From Argentina anserina (lineage: Eukaryota; Streptophyta; Magnoliopsida; Rosales; Rosaceae), in the NCBI RefSeq assembly GCF_933775445.1, contig NC_065875.1, positions 3,224,001 to 3,288,000 of the forward strand: DNA of 64,000 nucleotides. Reading direction: 5' to 3'. Made by a program: the position numbers and the translations under genes. The notes below the pieces were generated by a model, which searched no databases, was not told the origin of the DNA, and worked only from the letters and a program-made list of their open reading frames with translations. This document shows positions 46,473 through 58,900 of this stretch, in pieces (positions within the stretch are counted from its first letter, which is position 1; every line of letters begins with the position of its first letter).

Positions 46473-47961
46473 ATTGCATATTTGTACAGTAACCGTGAAT
46501 AGTAATAGTGAACAGTAACACTGAACAGTAATCTCGTAAAACCAAAAATTGCTGAACAGTAACCGATTATTACTGTTTCGGCATTTAAAGGTTTACGAAA
46601 CGATTCTAAATTCTTTTTTTTATCTTTTCAAGGTGATCATTAAATCGAGGAAAGGAATTAGCATCGGGAATTGTGGAATTACGCTCGAGTCGATAAGGTG
46701 AGTAAAATCTCACGTATTTACGAATCTACCCTCGCGGTGATTCAATATTTTGCAAGGGTATTCAATAATGAATTACGAACATGTATACAATATAGTGGAC
46801 TACATATATACTGTATAAATGGTAATAAGTATATATATATATATATATATAGTTCATTATGTTATGTACTGTTATTAATTCATTAGAAAAGGTCATTTCA
46901 ATGACGAGAAATTGTGTGTTGAGCATGTGTTGTGAAATATAACATGTATAAGATATAGTGGACTATATATATATTGTATAAATGGTAAATAAGTACGAAT
47001 ATATATAGTTTGCTATATAATATACTGTTATGACTTTATTGCGATCATATTGAGCATGTGATTTGAATCGTACAATATGATGTGAGATTATTGTACGTGA
47101 TTTTTAACATTGAGATTGTTAAAACGTGAATTGTCTTCGGACCTGATTTTTGGTACAATATGATGTGAGATTATTGTACGTGTTTGGCAAGTCGAAACCT
47201 AGCCTTTGGCCGGGCGAAAGTTACGATACAGTTAGAGCTCTAGTCTGTCTGCCTTAGTACTGCATGTGAGGTAACAGGTGGTTATCTGCTCATGGGTACT
47301 CAGTTTATTTTGGATGTTGGGTAGCGGGTGGCTATCCAATATCAACGGTGTATTACGAGAGGGGTAACAGATGTGTACCAGCGTTCTTGGTACCCGTATT
47401 ATAAATGCATTGGGTAACCAGAAGGGTTACTTAATTTCCTCATGAGCGTTTTATTTCATATTTCTTTTGGTCAACCAGATGGGCTGACCATTGACTCATG
47501 AGGGCATTTATATTTGTTGTTTTGTGATCTTTCGTATATTTTGATATGCGAATTATATTTTGATTTTACTCATACGAGCTATAAGCTTACCGGGTTTGTG
47601 TTTACAATCCCGGTGCACCAATTCGATGGTGTAGGGGATAATTCCGCGGGTGCTGATTAGTGGAGGTTGAGTGACGACTACAGAGGCTCGAAGTCATTCG
47701 TATCCTACTTGTGGTGAGGTTTTAGCGTGGATTTGTGTGTGAGAAGTTGTGAGATTTGTGAGATTTGTGAGGATTATTACATTTCCATTTTTTGTATGGA
47801 TTATAATTTGGGTTGTAATAATTGGTTGTCTGAGTTGTATTGAGAACTCGGAATTGATCCGCTGTTACACTTTAATGATTTCGATTTATTTGAGATTATT
47901 TTGTGTTTAACGACTTTAGAATTTTGAGTTTTTAAGCTTGAAATTTTAGGGTCGTTACAGT

Positions 47962-47973
47962 TGGTATCAGAGC
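47962..47973 (+). other. Primer binding site, initiator methionine tRNA
   Basis: TGGTATCAGAGC lies two bases after the left LTR. This is the standard plant retrotransposon primer site complementary to the 3' end of initiator tRNA-Met. Confidence 0.93.
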
Positions 47974-48248
47974 CTAAGTGCGTATTTGGCGATTATCAAT
48001 ATCATCCGGGAGCGATGATCCGACTGCAGGCGGGCACCCATCACATGCTCCTCGGTATTGATATGTTGTTGGGTACGCGAGAGTGTTTTAGGAGCCATAC
48101 CTAATGGTTTGGTCCTCCGAGAAGTATCGTGATGATACTTCGATGATTCATCTTATCCTGAAATTTCATGATTAATACCTATTGAATCTGTTTTAGTTGA
48201 ATTCGAGATTTCACAAGTATTGACTAAGTGTTTCGTTGTTTGAAGGTG
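47974..48248 (+). other. Retrotransposon leader before gag
   Basis: Non-coding DNA between the primer site and the gag start; packaging signals usually lie here but cannot be identified by eye. Confidence 0.5.
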
Positions 48249-49589
48249 ATGAACGCTGATAGGGGCCGAGGACAGGGCCGAGGACGGGCGAGAGGCCGAG
48301 GTCGGGGTAGGACCACAGGCCGAGTCCGCAACGTGGAGAACCTTTATGAGGAGGCTGCTCCACAGGTAGAGCAGGTAGGCCGAGGTCGAGGTAGGACCAC
48401 AGGTCGAGTCCGCAACGTGGAGAACCTTTATGAGGAGGCTGCTCCGCAGGAGGAGCAGGTTGAGCTAGCTCCTGCGGTTAGAGATGACGGTCGAGTGTTG
48501 AAGCTGATCAAGGATATTAGTGCACTGTCGGCTCCGACCTTTCATGGGGGACTAGATCATATGGTAGCTGACCATTGGATCGAGGGTATGGAGACTTATT
48601 TTGAGATGATAGAGTGCACAGAGATTGAGAAGAGAAAGATAGCTACATTCTTTCTCAAGGGTGATGCGCTAGATTGGTGGAAGAGCATGAGACAGACTGT
48701 GGATGTGTCTACATTCACATGGGGAGGTTTCACCACCATATTCCGAGAGAAGTATTTTCCAGCCTCAGTACAGGAGGACTTAGAGTTGGAGTTTCTGGCA
48801 TTGGTACAGGGAGACATGACCATTAGAGAGTATGATGCTCGATTCTCGCAGCTGTATCGGTATGTCAGGCATATGGGTACGACTGCTTTAGCTCAGAAGT
48901 ATCTACGTGGGCTGAAACAAGAGTACAAGACCATGATATCAGTACTTTGCTTGACTACCAGGGAGCAGATATTTGAGAGTGCTATGAGCTTGGAGCAAGC
49001 AGAGAAGACTCAAGCAGGTGATGTGGGGAACAGAGATGCAAAGGGGAAAGGCAAAGCAATCTATACAGGCAGCGAGCACTCAGGGCCGAAGGATAGGTCA
49101 TGGAAGAGGCCAAGACCCCACTATCAGGCCCCGACAAGGGCACCACCCCTAGCTATCAGGGCAGCACCAGTCAGACCATTAGCAGCAGTGAGGTGTTATG
49201 GCTGCAATGAGATGGGACATTACGCCTCAGCATGTCCGAAACCGAAGAGAGCAGGCTGCCACCGGTGCAGGCAAGTGGGACACATAGCTCGAGATTGTAC
49301 CCGACCACTTCAGGGTAGGCAGGAACGGCCGCAGAGACAGCTACCAGCGGGCCAAGCTAGAGTGTTCGCAGTGGGCCAGCGAGACACAGGAGTTGAAGGT
49401 ACATTATCATTGTTTGACTACCTTGCTAGAGTATTGTTTGATACGGGAGCATCGCATTCATTCATTGCTAGTTCAGTGGTGGAGATGCTAGGATTGATTC
49501 CTACACCTCTTGGGGACGCCTTATGTGTCACTTCACCCCTTGGAGTGTCACTTGAGTTAAGACAATCTGCAAAGCTTGTCCTATTTTGA
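48249..49589 (+). pseudogene. gag and protease part of the gypsy polyprotein
   Basis: Starts at ATG 48249 (MNADRGRGQG). An Arg/Gly-rich N-terminus contains a perfect-period 84-bp duplication (48294-48461, repeating GRTTGRVRNVENLYEEAAPQ). The retrotransposon gag domain follows (TYFEMIECTEIEKRKIATFF through AMSLEQAEKTQ). Two CCHC zinc knuckles read CYGCNEMGHYASAC and CHRCRQVGHIARDC. The aspartic protease site is FDTGASHSFI. A frameshift around 49560-49575 ends this frame at a TGA (49587-49589), splitting protease from the rest. Confidence 0.92.
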
Positions 49590-51640
49590 TTGGAAGTAGA
49601 GAGTTCTCTGCTTCGTTGATTGTGATTCCGGACCACACTTATGATGTGATCTTGGGGATTGATTGGTTGAGACCACAGCATGCTGTGATTGATTGTTTTG
49701 ACATGGTAGTGTCCTTTCATAGACCCGGAGAGCCAGTGTTTCGTTATCGTTGTCTCAAGTCGGATAACGCCATGAGATCAGGAGTTTTGGCACATGTGGA
49801 GTCAGTGGATCAGAAAGTATCTATCGCAGACATTGTGGTAGTATCTGAGTTTGGTGAAGTGTTCCAAGAGATACCGGGGCTACCTCCTCGAAGAGTGGTA
49901 GATTTCTGCATTGATGTAGTACCCGGTACAGCATCTGTGTCAAAGGCGCCATATAGAATGGGGCAGAATGAACTTAAGGAGCTGAAGGTGCAGATCGATG
50001 AGTTATTAGACCAAGGGTTCATTAGACCTAGTGTTTCACCTTGGGGAGCACCTGTTTTGTTCGTGAAGAAGAAAGATGGTTCTCTGCGGTTATGTGTGGA
50101 CTACAGAGAGCTGAACAAGGTGACCATCAAGAATAGGTATCCCTTACCTAGGATTGATGACTTGTTCGATCAGCTCAAAGGTGCTACGGTGTTCTCTAAG
50201 ATTGATTTGAGATCCGGTTATCATCAACTCAGGGTGAAGGAAGAAGATATATCGAAGACAGCCTTCAGGACCCGGTATGGACATTATGAGTTTGTCGTCA
50301 TGCCATTTGGTCTAACGAATGCACCAGCTGTCTTCATGAGTTTGATGAACCAAGTATTTAGCCCGTACTTGGATGAATTTGTTGTGGTGTTTGTGGATGA
50401 CATTCTGATATACTCCAAGACACAAGAAGAACATGTGGTGCATCTGAGAACAGTGTTGCAGACCTTGAAGGAGGCGAGACTGTATGCCAAGCTAGAGAAG
50501 TGTGAGTTCTGGAAAGAAGAGGTCAAATTCCTTGGTCATGTTGTCTCAAAAGATGGAGTACTAGTGGACCCGTCAAAGGTGGAGGCAGTAAAGAATTGGA
50601 GTCGTCCAAAGAACCCTACAGAGATACGTAGTTTCCTCGGTTTGGCAGGATACTACAGGAGGTTTATCGAGGGGTTTTCTAGTATTGCATCTTCATTGAC
50701 CAAGTTGACCAAGAAAGATACTCCGTTCGTGTGGACGGATGCATGTGAGGAAGCATTCAGCAAACTAAAGACTAGACTGACCACAGCTCCAGTGTTGACG
50801 ATTCCTTCTAGTGGTGGTGGTTATGTCATTTACAGTGATGCTTCATTCCAAGGTTTGGGTTGTGTGTTGATGCAGCATGGAGGAGTTGTTGCTTATGGCT
50901 CGAGACAGTTGAAGATTCATGAGAAGAATTATCCGACACACGACCTAGAGCTTGCGGCAGTTGTATTTGCCCTGAAGATTTGGAGACATTACTTGTATGG
51001 TGAGAAATTTCAACTCTTTTCAGATCATAAGAGTTTGAAGTACTTGTTCTCACAGAAGGAGCTGAATATGAGGCAGAGGAGATGGATGGAACTCCTCAAG
51101 GACTATGACTTCACATTAGAGTACCACCCGGGGAAGGCAAACGTGGTGGCTGATGCCTTGAGCAGAAAACCGAGAGGCGTGGTAGCTTCGCTTATGGTCC
51201 AGGAATGGTTCATGCTAGAAGCTGCATCAGAGTTTGATTTGGCACCATCGGGAGGAGAACCAAGGGTCTTTCTTGGTAGTGTCTCAGTGCAACCCACATT
51301 GATCACGAGGATCATACAAGGTCAGGCGCGGGATAGACTCACACGAGCTAAGTTGGCGGATCTTGTAGTTGATACGCTTGATGAGTGCCCTTCTGAGTGG
51401 AGAGTTGGACCCGATGGAGGGTTGAGGTTTGGGACAAGATTGTGTGTCCCAGATTGTGATGATCTTCGGGAGGAGATCCTTCGTACGGCACATCGATCAC
51501 GATATACCGTTCATCCAGGGAACAACAAGATGTACAAGGACCTTTGCAGACAATTCTGGTGGAACGGTATGAAGAAAGATGTAGCAGAGTTCGTATCAAA
51601 GTGCCTTACATGTCAGCAAGTGAAAGCAGAACAACAATGA
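49586..51640 (+). pseudogene. pol: reverse transcriptase, RNase H and start of integrase
   Basis: Continues the polyprotein in another frame; it has no ATG start of its own. RT motifs include [44 protein letters not shown] and the catalytic FVDD (about 50389). RNase H begins [11 protein letters not shown] and includes [20 protein letters not shown] and [15 protein letters not shown]. The integrase zinc finger follows (H-x-H...CLTCQ, about 51488-51620). It ends at TGA 51638-51640, where relatives read straight on; the next codon is in the same frame, so this is a point nonsense mutation. Confidence 0.92.
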
Positions 51641-51649
51641 CCAGCTGGC

Positions 51650-52741
51650 ATGTTGAAACCACTGACTATTCCTCTTTGGAAGTGGGAGCAGATATCTATG
51701 GATTTTGTGACCGGATTGCCTAGATCGAAGAAGGGTCACGATACCATATGGGTGATTGTCGATCGGTTGACGAAGTCGGCTCATTTTCTCCCAGTGTCGA
51801 TGAAGTACTCAGTGGACGTGCTTGGGAAACTTTATGTGGATGAGGTAGTTAGACTCCATGGTGCCCCAGTTTCTATTGTTTCTGATCGAGATGCACGTTT
51901 CACTTCGAAGTTCTGGGGTGGGTTGCAGAAGGCGATGGGTACTACCTTAGATATGAGTACAGCTTTTCACCCTCAGACGGATGGACAGACGGAGAGGGTG
52001 AATCAGGTGATGGAGGACATGTTGAGAGCATGTGTGTTAGATTTCAAGGGTAGCTGGGAAGATCATTTGAGATTGATTGAGTTTGCCTACAACAACAGCT
52101 ACCATTCTAGCATCGGCATGGCACCTTATGAGGCACTTTATGGTAGACCATGTCGTTCACCGATCTGTTGGGCCGAAGTTGGTGATGAGGCACTGATGGG
52201 TCCAGAGGTAGTTCAGGAAACCACGGAGAAGATCTCGATCATTCGGGATAGAATCCGGACCGCTCAGAGCAGACAGAAGAGCTATGCGGACTTGAAGAGG
52301 AGACATGTGGAATTCGAGATCGGCGATCATGTGTTCTTGAAAGTTTCACCTATGAGGGGTGTGGTGAGATTTGGCAAGAAAGGAAAGTTGGCACCGAGGT
52401 ATGTTGGGCCCTTTGAGATACTTGAGAAGGTGGGCGAACTAGCATATCGGCTAGCCTTGCCTACTAGCATGTCGGGCGTTCACAATGTCTTCCACATTTC
52501 CATGCTGAGGAAGTATGTACCAGATGAGTCACATGTGATCGATCATAGCACCATTGAAGTGAAGGAAAATGCCACTTTTGTTGTCGAACCGGTTCGTATC
52601 CTGGATAGAACCACAAAGAAGCTTCGGAGGAGAGAAGTTGAGCTAGTCAAGGTGCTGTGGAGTCACCATGATGAGGGTGATGCATCTTGGGAGCTAGAGT
52701 CAGACATGATGACCCGATATCCACAGTTGTTTGTTGAGTGA
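51650..52741 (+). pseudogene. pol: integrase core and chromodomain-like tail
   Basis: In the same frame as the preceding segment, after its stop. Integrase D-D-E residues are visible in VIVDRLTKSAHF, IVSDRDARFTS and TDGQTERVNQ. The GPF region (YVGPFEILEKVGELAYRL) and HNVFHISMLRKY are followed by a chromodomain-like end (VELVKVLWSHHDEGDASWELESDM). In chromoviruses this tail is thought to direct integration to particular chromatin. It ends at TGA 52739-52741, about 27 bases before the polypurine tract. Confidence 0.92.
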
Positions 52742-52768
52742 GCTTGAATTTCGGGGCGAAATTCCTTT

Positions 52769-52780
52769 AAGGGGGGTAGA
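52769..52780 (+). other. Polypurine tract
   Basis: AAGGGGGGTAGA ends two bases before the right LTR, the position where plus-strand DNA synthesis is primed. The same AAGGGGGGTA string occurs inside each LTR just before the TATA box. Confidence 0.85.
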
Positions 52781-52781
52781 T

Positions 52782-55532
52782 TGTAATAACCCTAGATTTT
52801 TGAAACGATATTTGAATTGAATTGAATTCTATAAAGTTATGAAATTCAATTAAAAGGAATTGATTGTTTGCAAACTTTACGAAACGGAAACGGAAACGTT
52901 TCGAGAACGTTTAATAAGAAAACGTTACGTTTCCGAACGAATTTATCGACTTTCGTTCCGTCGCTCGGTTGCGAAAACTTTCTTCACGAAAGTTGTAGAG
53001 CTCGTCGATACGAGTTCGTGGATATGTGACGCGTTCGAATCGGACGTCGTATGTAAAAGTTATTAGTGACGGAAGATAGTTTCCGATTTTAAGGGGGGTA
53101 TAAAAAGACATTTTGTGAAGTAGGGTTTCTATTTTCAGAAACCCCCTTCTCTCTTCTCTCTCTCTTCCCGCCGCCCCTCTCTTTTCTCTCTCTCTTTTTT
53201 TCTCTCTTCCTTCCCGAGCTCTCCTTTTCTCTTCTCTCTCTCTCTCTCTCTCTCTCCCACGCACCCTCCCTCTCCTCACCGACGGCAGCAGTGCCTCACC
53301 GCCGTCCCCTGCTACCACCTCAAGCACGCCGTGCCTCTGTTCGCCGCCAAGGAGCCACAACGAAGAGGGAGCACGAAGCTCTTCACCGATTCAAGAGTTC
53401 CCGACGGTTTTGGACTCCGATCTAGGTAATGAGGCATTTGATTCATGGTTGTGATGTTTTTGGATGAATTGGGAGGTTGTTGGTGGAGATCGGAGAGAGA
53501 GGTGGAAGGAGGGTTACCGCCGCCTAGAGACGGCGCGTGAGGAGGCTAGGAATGGCCTAGGGGTAGTGGGAGGCCGTAGAAAGGTAGAGGAGGAGGAGGG
53601 GGAGAGTTTGGGCACAACGGTGGCGTGAAACGCGCCGTGTGTAGCGTCGGCGCGTGCGCCCCACGCGCGGCCCGCCGGAGGTGGCGCGTGTGCCACACGC
53701 GCCGCCACGTGCGGCGGTGTGAACATTTTTGACATAAGGGTATTTTGGTAATTTACTGTGTACGGTAAATGTAAATGTAATTTTTATTTATTACGGTAAA
53801 TGTAATTAAATTTTACCTCCGGTAAATGTAATTATAAATTACTTTCGGTAAATGTAAAAAGTAATTTGTAAAAGGTAATTAGTAAATTTTATTTACTGAG
53901 ATTGTATTTACATTTAAATAGTACGTATACGTACAGAAATACGTATATAATATTTATACGTACAGAAATACGTATTAATATTTATACGTACATGAATACG
54001 TATATAATATTTATACATACAGAAATACGTATTAATTGCATATTTGTACAGTAATCGTGAATAGTAATAGTGAACAGTAACACTGAACAGTAATCTCGTA
54101 AAACTAAAAATTGCTGAACAGTAACCGATTATTACTGTTTCGGCATTTAAAGGTTTACGAAACGATTCTAAATTCTTTTTTTTATCTTTTCAAGGTGATC
54201 ATTAAATCGAGGAAAGGAATTAGCATCGGGAATTGTGGAATTACGCTCGAGTCGATAAGGTGAGTAAAATCTCACGTATTTACGAATCTACCCTCGCGGT
54301 GATTCAATATTTTGCAAGGGTATTCAATATTGAATTACGAACATGTATATAATATAGTGGACTACATATATACTGTATAAATGGTAATAAGTATATATAT
54401 ATATATATAGTTCATTATGTTATGTACTGTTATTAATTCATTAGAAAATGTCATTTCAATGACGAGAAATTGTGTGTTGAGCATGTGTTGTGAAATATGA
54501 CATGTATAAGATATAATGGACTATATATATATTGTATAAATGGTAAATAAGTACGAATATATATAGTTTGCTATATAATATACTGTTATGACTTTATTGC
54601 GATCATATTGAGCATGTGATTTGAATCGTACAATATGATGTGAGATTATTGTACGTGATTTTTAACATTGAGATTGTTAAAACGTGAATTGTCTTCGGAC
54701 CTGATTTTTGGTACAATATGATGTGAGATTATTGTACGTGTTTGGCAAGTCAAAACCTAGCCTTTGGCCGGGCGAAAGTTACGATACAGTTAGAGCTCTA
54801 GTCTGTCTGCCTTAGTACTGCATGTGAGGTAACAGGTGGTTATCTGCTCATGGGTACTCAGTTTATTTTGGATGTTAGGTAGCGGGTGGCTATCCAATAT
54901 CAACGGTGTATTACGAGAGGGGTAACAGATGTGTACCAGCGTTCTTGGTACCCGTATTATAAATGCATTGGGTAACCAGAAGGGTTACTTAATTTCCTCA
55001 TGAGCGTTTTATTTCATATTTCTTTTGGTCAACCAGATGGGCTGACCATTGACTCATGAGGGCATTTATATTTGTTGTTTTGTGATCTTTCGTATATTTT
55101 GATATGCGAATTATATTTTGATTTTACTCATACGAGCTATAAGCTTACCGGGTTTGTGTTTACAATCCCGGTGCACCAATTCGATGGTGGAGGGGATAAT
55201 TCCGCATGTGCTGATTAGTGGAGGTTGAGTGACGACTACAGAGGCTCGAAGTCATTCGTATCCTACTTGTGGTGAGGTTTTAGCGTGGATTTGTGTGTGA
55301 GAAGTTGTGTAATTTCATTTGTGAGATTTGTGAGTGATTTGTGAGGATTATTACATTTCCATTTTTTGTATGGATTATAATTTGGGTTGTAATAATTGGT
55401 TGTCTGAGTTGTATTGAGAACTCGGAATTGATCCGCTGTTACACTTTAATGATTTCGATTTATTTGAGATTATTTTGTGTTTAACGACTTTAGAATTTTG
55501 AGTTTTAAGCTTGAAATTTTAGGGTCGTTACA
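52782..55532 (+). repeat. Right LTR (2751 bp)
   Basis: It matches the left LTR with a small number of substitutions and short indels. It is 88 bp shorter, nearly all explained by three fewer units in the TACGTACAGAAATACGTA array (four units, about 53917-54034). Confidence 0.95.
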
Positions 55533-55985
55533 GAACTTGAGTGGCTTTGGTGTTAGTCAAAAACTTAACCAACCCAGCAAGACCTGTATTTATATTCACA
55601 TTACATATTAGCTAATTTGTAGTGTAAATCTTAAGTGGACTTGAGTCCACCCACACATGCACGCAGGTCCGCCCCTGAATATATCTTCAAATCTAAGTTA
55701 TACCTTCTATATGAATCAAAAAAGCCTTGGAAACTATTTGCGGCTATTAATAAAAGATGGAAGAGAAGAGAAAAGAAACTTACTTGGCATGGAATTTAAC
55801 TTGGAACTTGACATTATTAAGGTACGTAAACTAGGATGGATCAGCATACATCATGCATGTATTGGCTGCAGTAAAATTACAGTAACCAGACTAATAACAT
55901 TGACAGTATGCAAGTCTACGTTTACTGATTCAATACACGAACTGAGAGCTCCCTTACATTACTTTGATGGTGTACTTGCACAATT

Positions 55986-58900
55986 CTACATAAACTTTGA
56001 GAAGACTTCATATTCTTGGTCTCCTCTAATTTCATCAATTGGAACAACATCACAAGTTTCATTGAAATCCTCTTCTGTGAGCTTCACATCCAGTGATCCA
56101 ATATTGATATCGAGGTTCTTAAGTTTAGGAGTCCGTGCATTTATGTATCATTTGATTAACAAACTAAACCTCTGGCTTCGATCCAAGACCGTACATTACC
56201 AAGAGTCTAGTATATAAGAAACATAAAATATATGATATATGTAACAAGAACATACCGGGGATTGGGATTATGTCCATGCCCTGATGGAGGAGCCATGCCA
56301 GAGCTAGTTGAGGAGCATTGCATGAATGCTTTGCAGCAAGTTTGGCAAGCTTCATATAGAAAGTTTTGTTCTTTTCTAGATTCTCGCCATTGAACCTTGG
56401 TTGAATAGACTGGAACAAATTAAGAGAAACAATGCGAGTATATAAAGGTCATTTCTTTGAATAAATATTCATCTACCTATTTGAATGAACAAGCTAGACA
56501 TAAACTCCAATGTTTTTGGTTATACCAAGAAACTTTCTGCAGGCAAGCTCTCCACAACTGCCTTCCCACCAAAGAAGACACGACTGAGTGGACTATATGA
56601 CGCTATCTCAATTCCAAGCTTTCTGCATGTAAAAGTGGCAGAGGAAATGTATATTCAAGTTTTTGAAGGGTGTCTGGAAAATGTGACATTATATAAAGTT
56701 CAGACTTCAGGAGGTGAAATGTGATACCGGCAAAGTGGAATTATTTAATCTTCAATGTCACGAGTCCACAGTGAATACTCCATTTGTACAGCAGTAATGG
56801 GATGAACAACATGAGCTCTCATTATGGTGTCTATACTAGCTTCTGACATACCAATGTATCTTATCTTTCCTTCATGTACCAGCTTCTTGAGCTCCCTAAT
56901 CTTCCTCATATTACCAAAACAGAACATTTACATCTAAAGATAGTTCTAAAGTGCATTGAAATCATGGATGTCAAAATTTCAATGATGAAAGATGATGGAA
57001 ATTGAAACGCATCTAACTTCTTACAGTATCCTCAATTGGAACTGACATATCGATCCGGTGCTGGTAGTACAAATCAATATAGTCGACATCCAGCCACTTT
57101 AGACTAGCTTCGCAGCATGCTCTTACATATTCCGGGGTACCATTTGCCGAGAATTGAAAGCCATCTGACCTGACAAGGCCAGATTTTGTTGCCAGTTGAA
57201 TCTTTTCTCGAGGAAGCTGATAAGAGCACAAAGTGTGACGTTCTTAATGTATATATGCCTTATTCTTATGTTTTGTTACTTCTTATTTAGTTGTTTTATG
57301 TTCATATTTGTCATTTGTATGTTCTAAGTAGAGCTATGTCGATTTTAGATGAATTGCTGATGAAATTGTGTTAAGTGTTAGAACTCCTTATTGAGCTAGG
57401 ATTCCTTACTCGACTAGGACTCTACTTTCCTATTTTCATTCTTTCCTATTCCTTAATCGACGAATTCTTTTCAGGAAAGACAAATCATATTTGGAAATGA
57501 AGAAGAGATGTCGTGATGCATTCCTAGTGAGACAAGGAAAACATATTCGAGTTGAAGAAGGAGAAGAAGAGGCCGGCCTAGCTATTCCTAGTTGAACAAG
57601 GAGAGATGCCGTGCAGCCCTTATGTGGTCTCCCTATTGGATTTGGTTTCCTACATCAAGTTGGATATGGAGTACATGAATCAAATCCATAACAAAGAAGA
57701 TTTCAGTTTCCCAATTGGATTCTATCTCCTAATTGGGACGGCAAAAAGGGTTTATTATCTCCTATATATAGAGGTTCGGCCTCCCCATTCAGATCATCAT
57801 CAATCTTGCACACAAGCACAAGCCTAGCTCTGCCGAATCAACCCCTCACCCTTCCAAGAAATCCTAAAACCGATTCCACCATTCTCCACCAATCTATAGC
57901 TTCGAAATACGATTGTGAAGAAGTTCCATTCCCTTAGAAAGCCACGGCTATACTTTGTGAGATCGCTTGATTGATAAAGTGTAACCATGATTCTCTCTAT
58001 GTCTATTTCGGTTTTTGGTTTTTCTTGTTCTTAGTTGAGCATGCGATTTGGTATTGTAAACTTGTTTCGATTTTGTCTATGAAATAGCTACTTGATTCAA
58101 TTTATATAAAGTTGCGATTTTAGGTTTTTTAGTTCTATGAATTTAGTTTATGCCGTGCCTATTCTTGAGTGATTTCGATATCTTTATGTTATGTATACGC
58201 TTGTAGCATGATATTTAGGTTGTTGGATTTATGACTTATGCCATGAACATGTTTATCTCTTCTATGTGATTTTTGAAATTGCATGATTGGGGGTTAAGTA
58301 GGTGACATGCTTAATGAATTCAATATGCGTGGCTTTGAAGTTGCATGGTAAGATAAGTATGTTAGATTTCGATTAAGACCGCTTGGGAAGAGTCGAATGT
58401 GTTAAGTGTCTATGTGTTTAGGTTACTGCTTAGGACCCTAATTGCATGATCCAACCTTAGTTATTCATGATAGTGTCTCGGCAAGACTCTTAAAGGAGGA
58501 CTAGAACTTGATTTTCGTTAGTTTTGTATGATTTATTTTGGTGATTGCAAATGTGTTGGTTGGTTGATCACATGTATACATTAGTTTAGGTTTTATTTTC
58601 TGTTTTTATCTTTGATGCGAAACTATATCAAACTCTTTTATATCTTTATGAATTCGTGTTAATTGATGTGATCCTAAGCCCTGGCTGGATCCCCGGTTTG
58701 TGAACGATACCCTCTTGCTTTATACTACTAACGATGCTTACAGGATTAAATATTGATGTCGAGTAATCGAGCAATCATCAGAAGCTGCTTTAAAGCCTGT
58801 ATGTTGAAGGTCGGTAAGATTTTCTACCCTAAGTATCCGACTCTACTTGTAAAAGTGATGTAGGACAGATGGCACAAATAATCGAAGAGCAAATGGACCG

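Larger units (their letters stand above)
45121..47959 (+). repeat. Left LTR (2839 bp)
   Basis: It starts TG and ends CA and pairs with 52782-55532. It contains a (CT)n-rich leader after a TATA box, a block of CGGTAAATGTAA repeats (about 46107-46215), a seven-unit TACGTACAGAAATACGTA array and a block of GAACAGTAA repeats (about 46485-46565). Confidence 0.95.
45121..55532 (+). mobile_element. Full-length Ty3/gypsy (chromovirus-type) LTR retrotransposon, defective
   Basis: A 10.4-kb element with 5-bp target duplication GAACT (45116-45120 and 55533-55537). Two long LTRs (2839 and 2751 bp) begin TGTAATAACC and end GGTCGTTACA. A primer binding site lies one to two bases after the left LTR and a polypurine tract just before the right LTR. 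Gene order is gag, protease, reverse transcriptase, RNase H, integrase, then a chromodomain-like tail, the order of Ty3/gypsy chromoviruses; similarity of the integrase and C-terminal region suggests the Tekay/Del group (inference). The LTRs differ at few sites, so insertion is recent, but the coding region has one frameshift and one premature stop. Confidence 0.95.
44808..55685. mobile_element. hAT-type MITE split by a Ty3/gypsy insertion (element 44816-55677)
   Basis: Two parts, 44816-45120 and 55538-55677, form an element of about 445 bp once the retrotransposon is removed. The outer 8-bp repeat AATATATC is perfect (44808-44815 and 55678-55685). The right end reverse-complements to CAGGGGCGGAC, a typical plant hAT terminus; the left end CGATGGCGGATTC is a mutated version. 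Both arms also carry GGGTGGACT. The MITE is therefore older than the retrotransposon. Confidence 0.8.

Noticed and set aside
57606..57827. 73-codon frame in AKR intron 2
   Set aside because: It lies in the LTR-like insertion just around its TATA/leader region and shows no domain.
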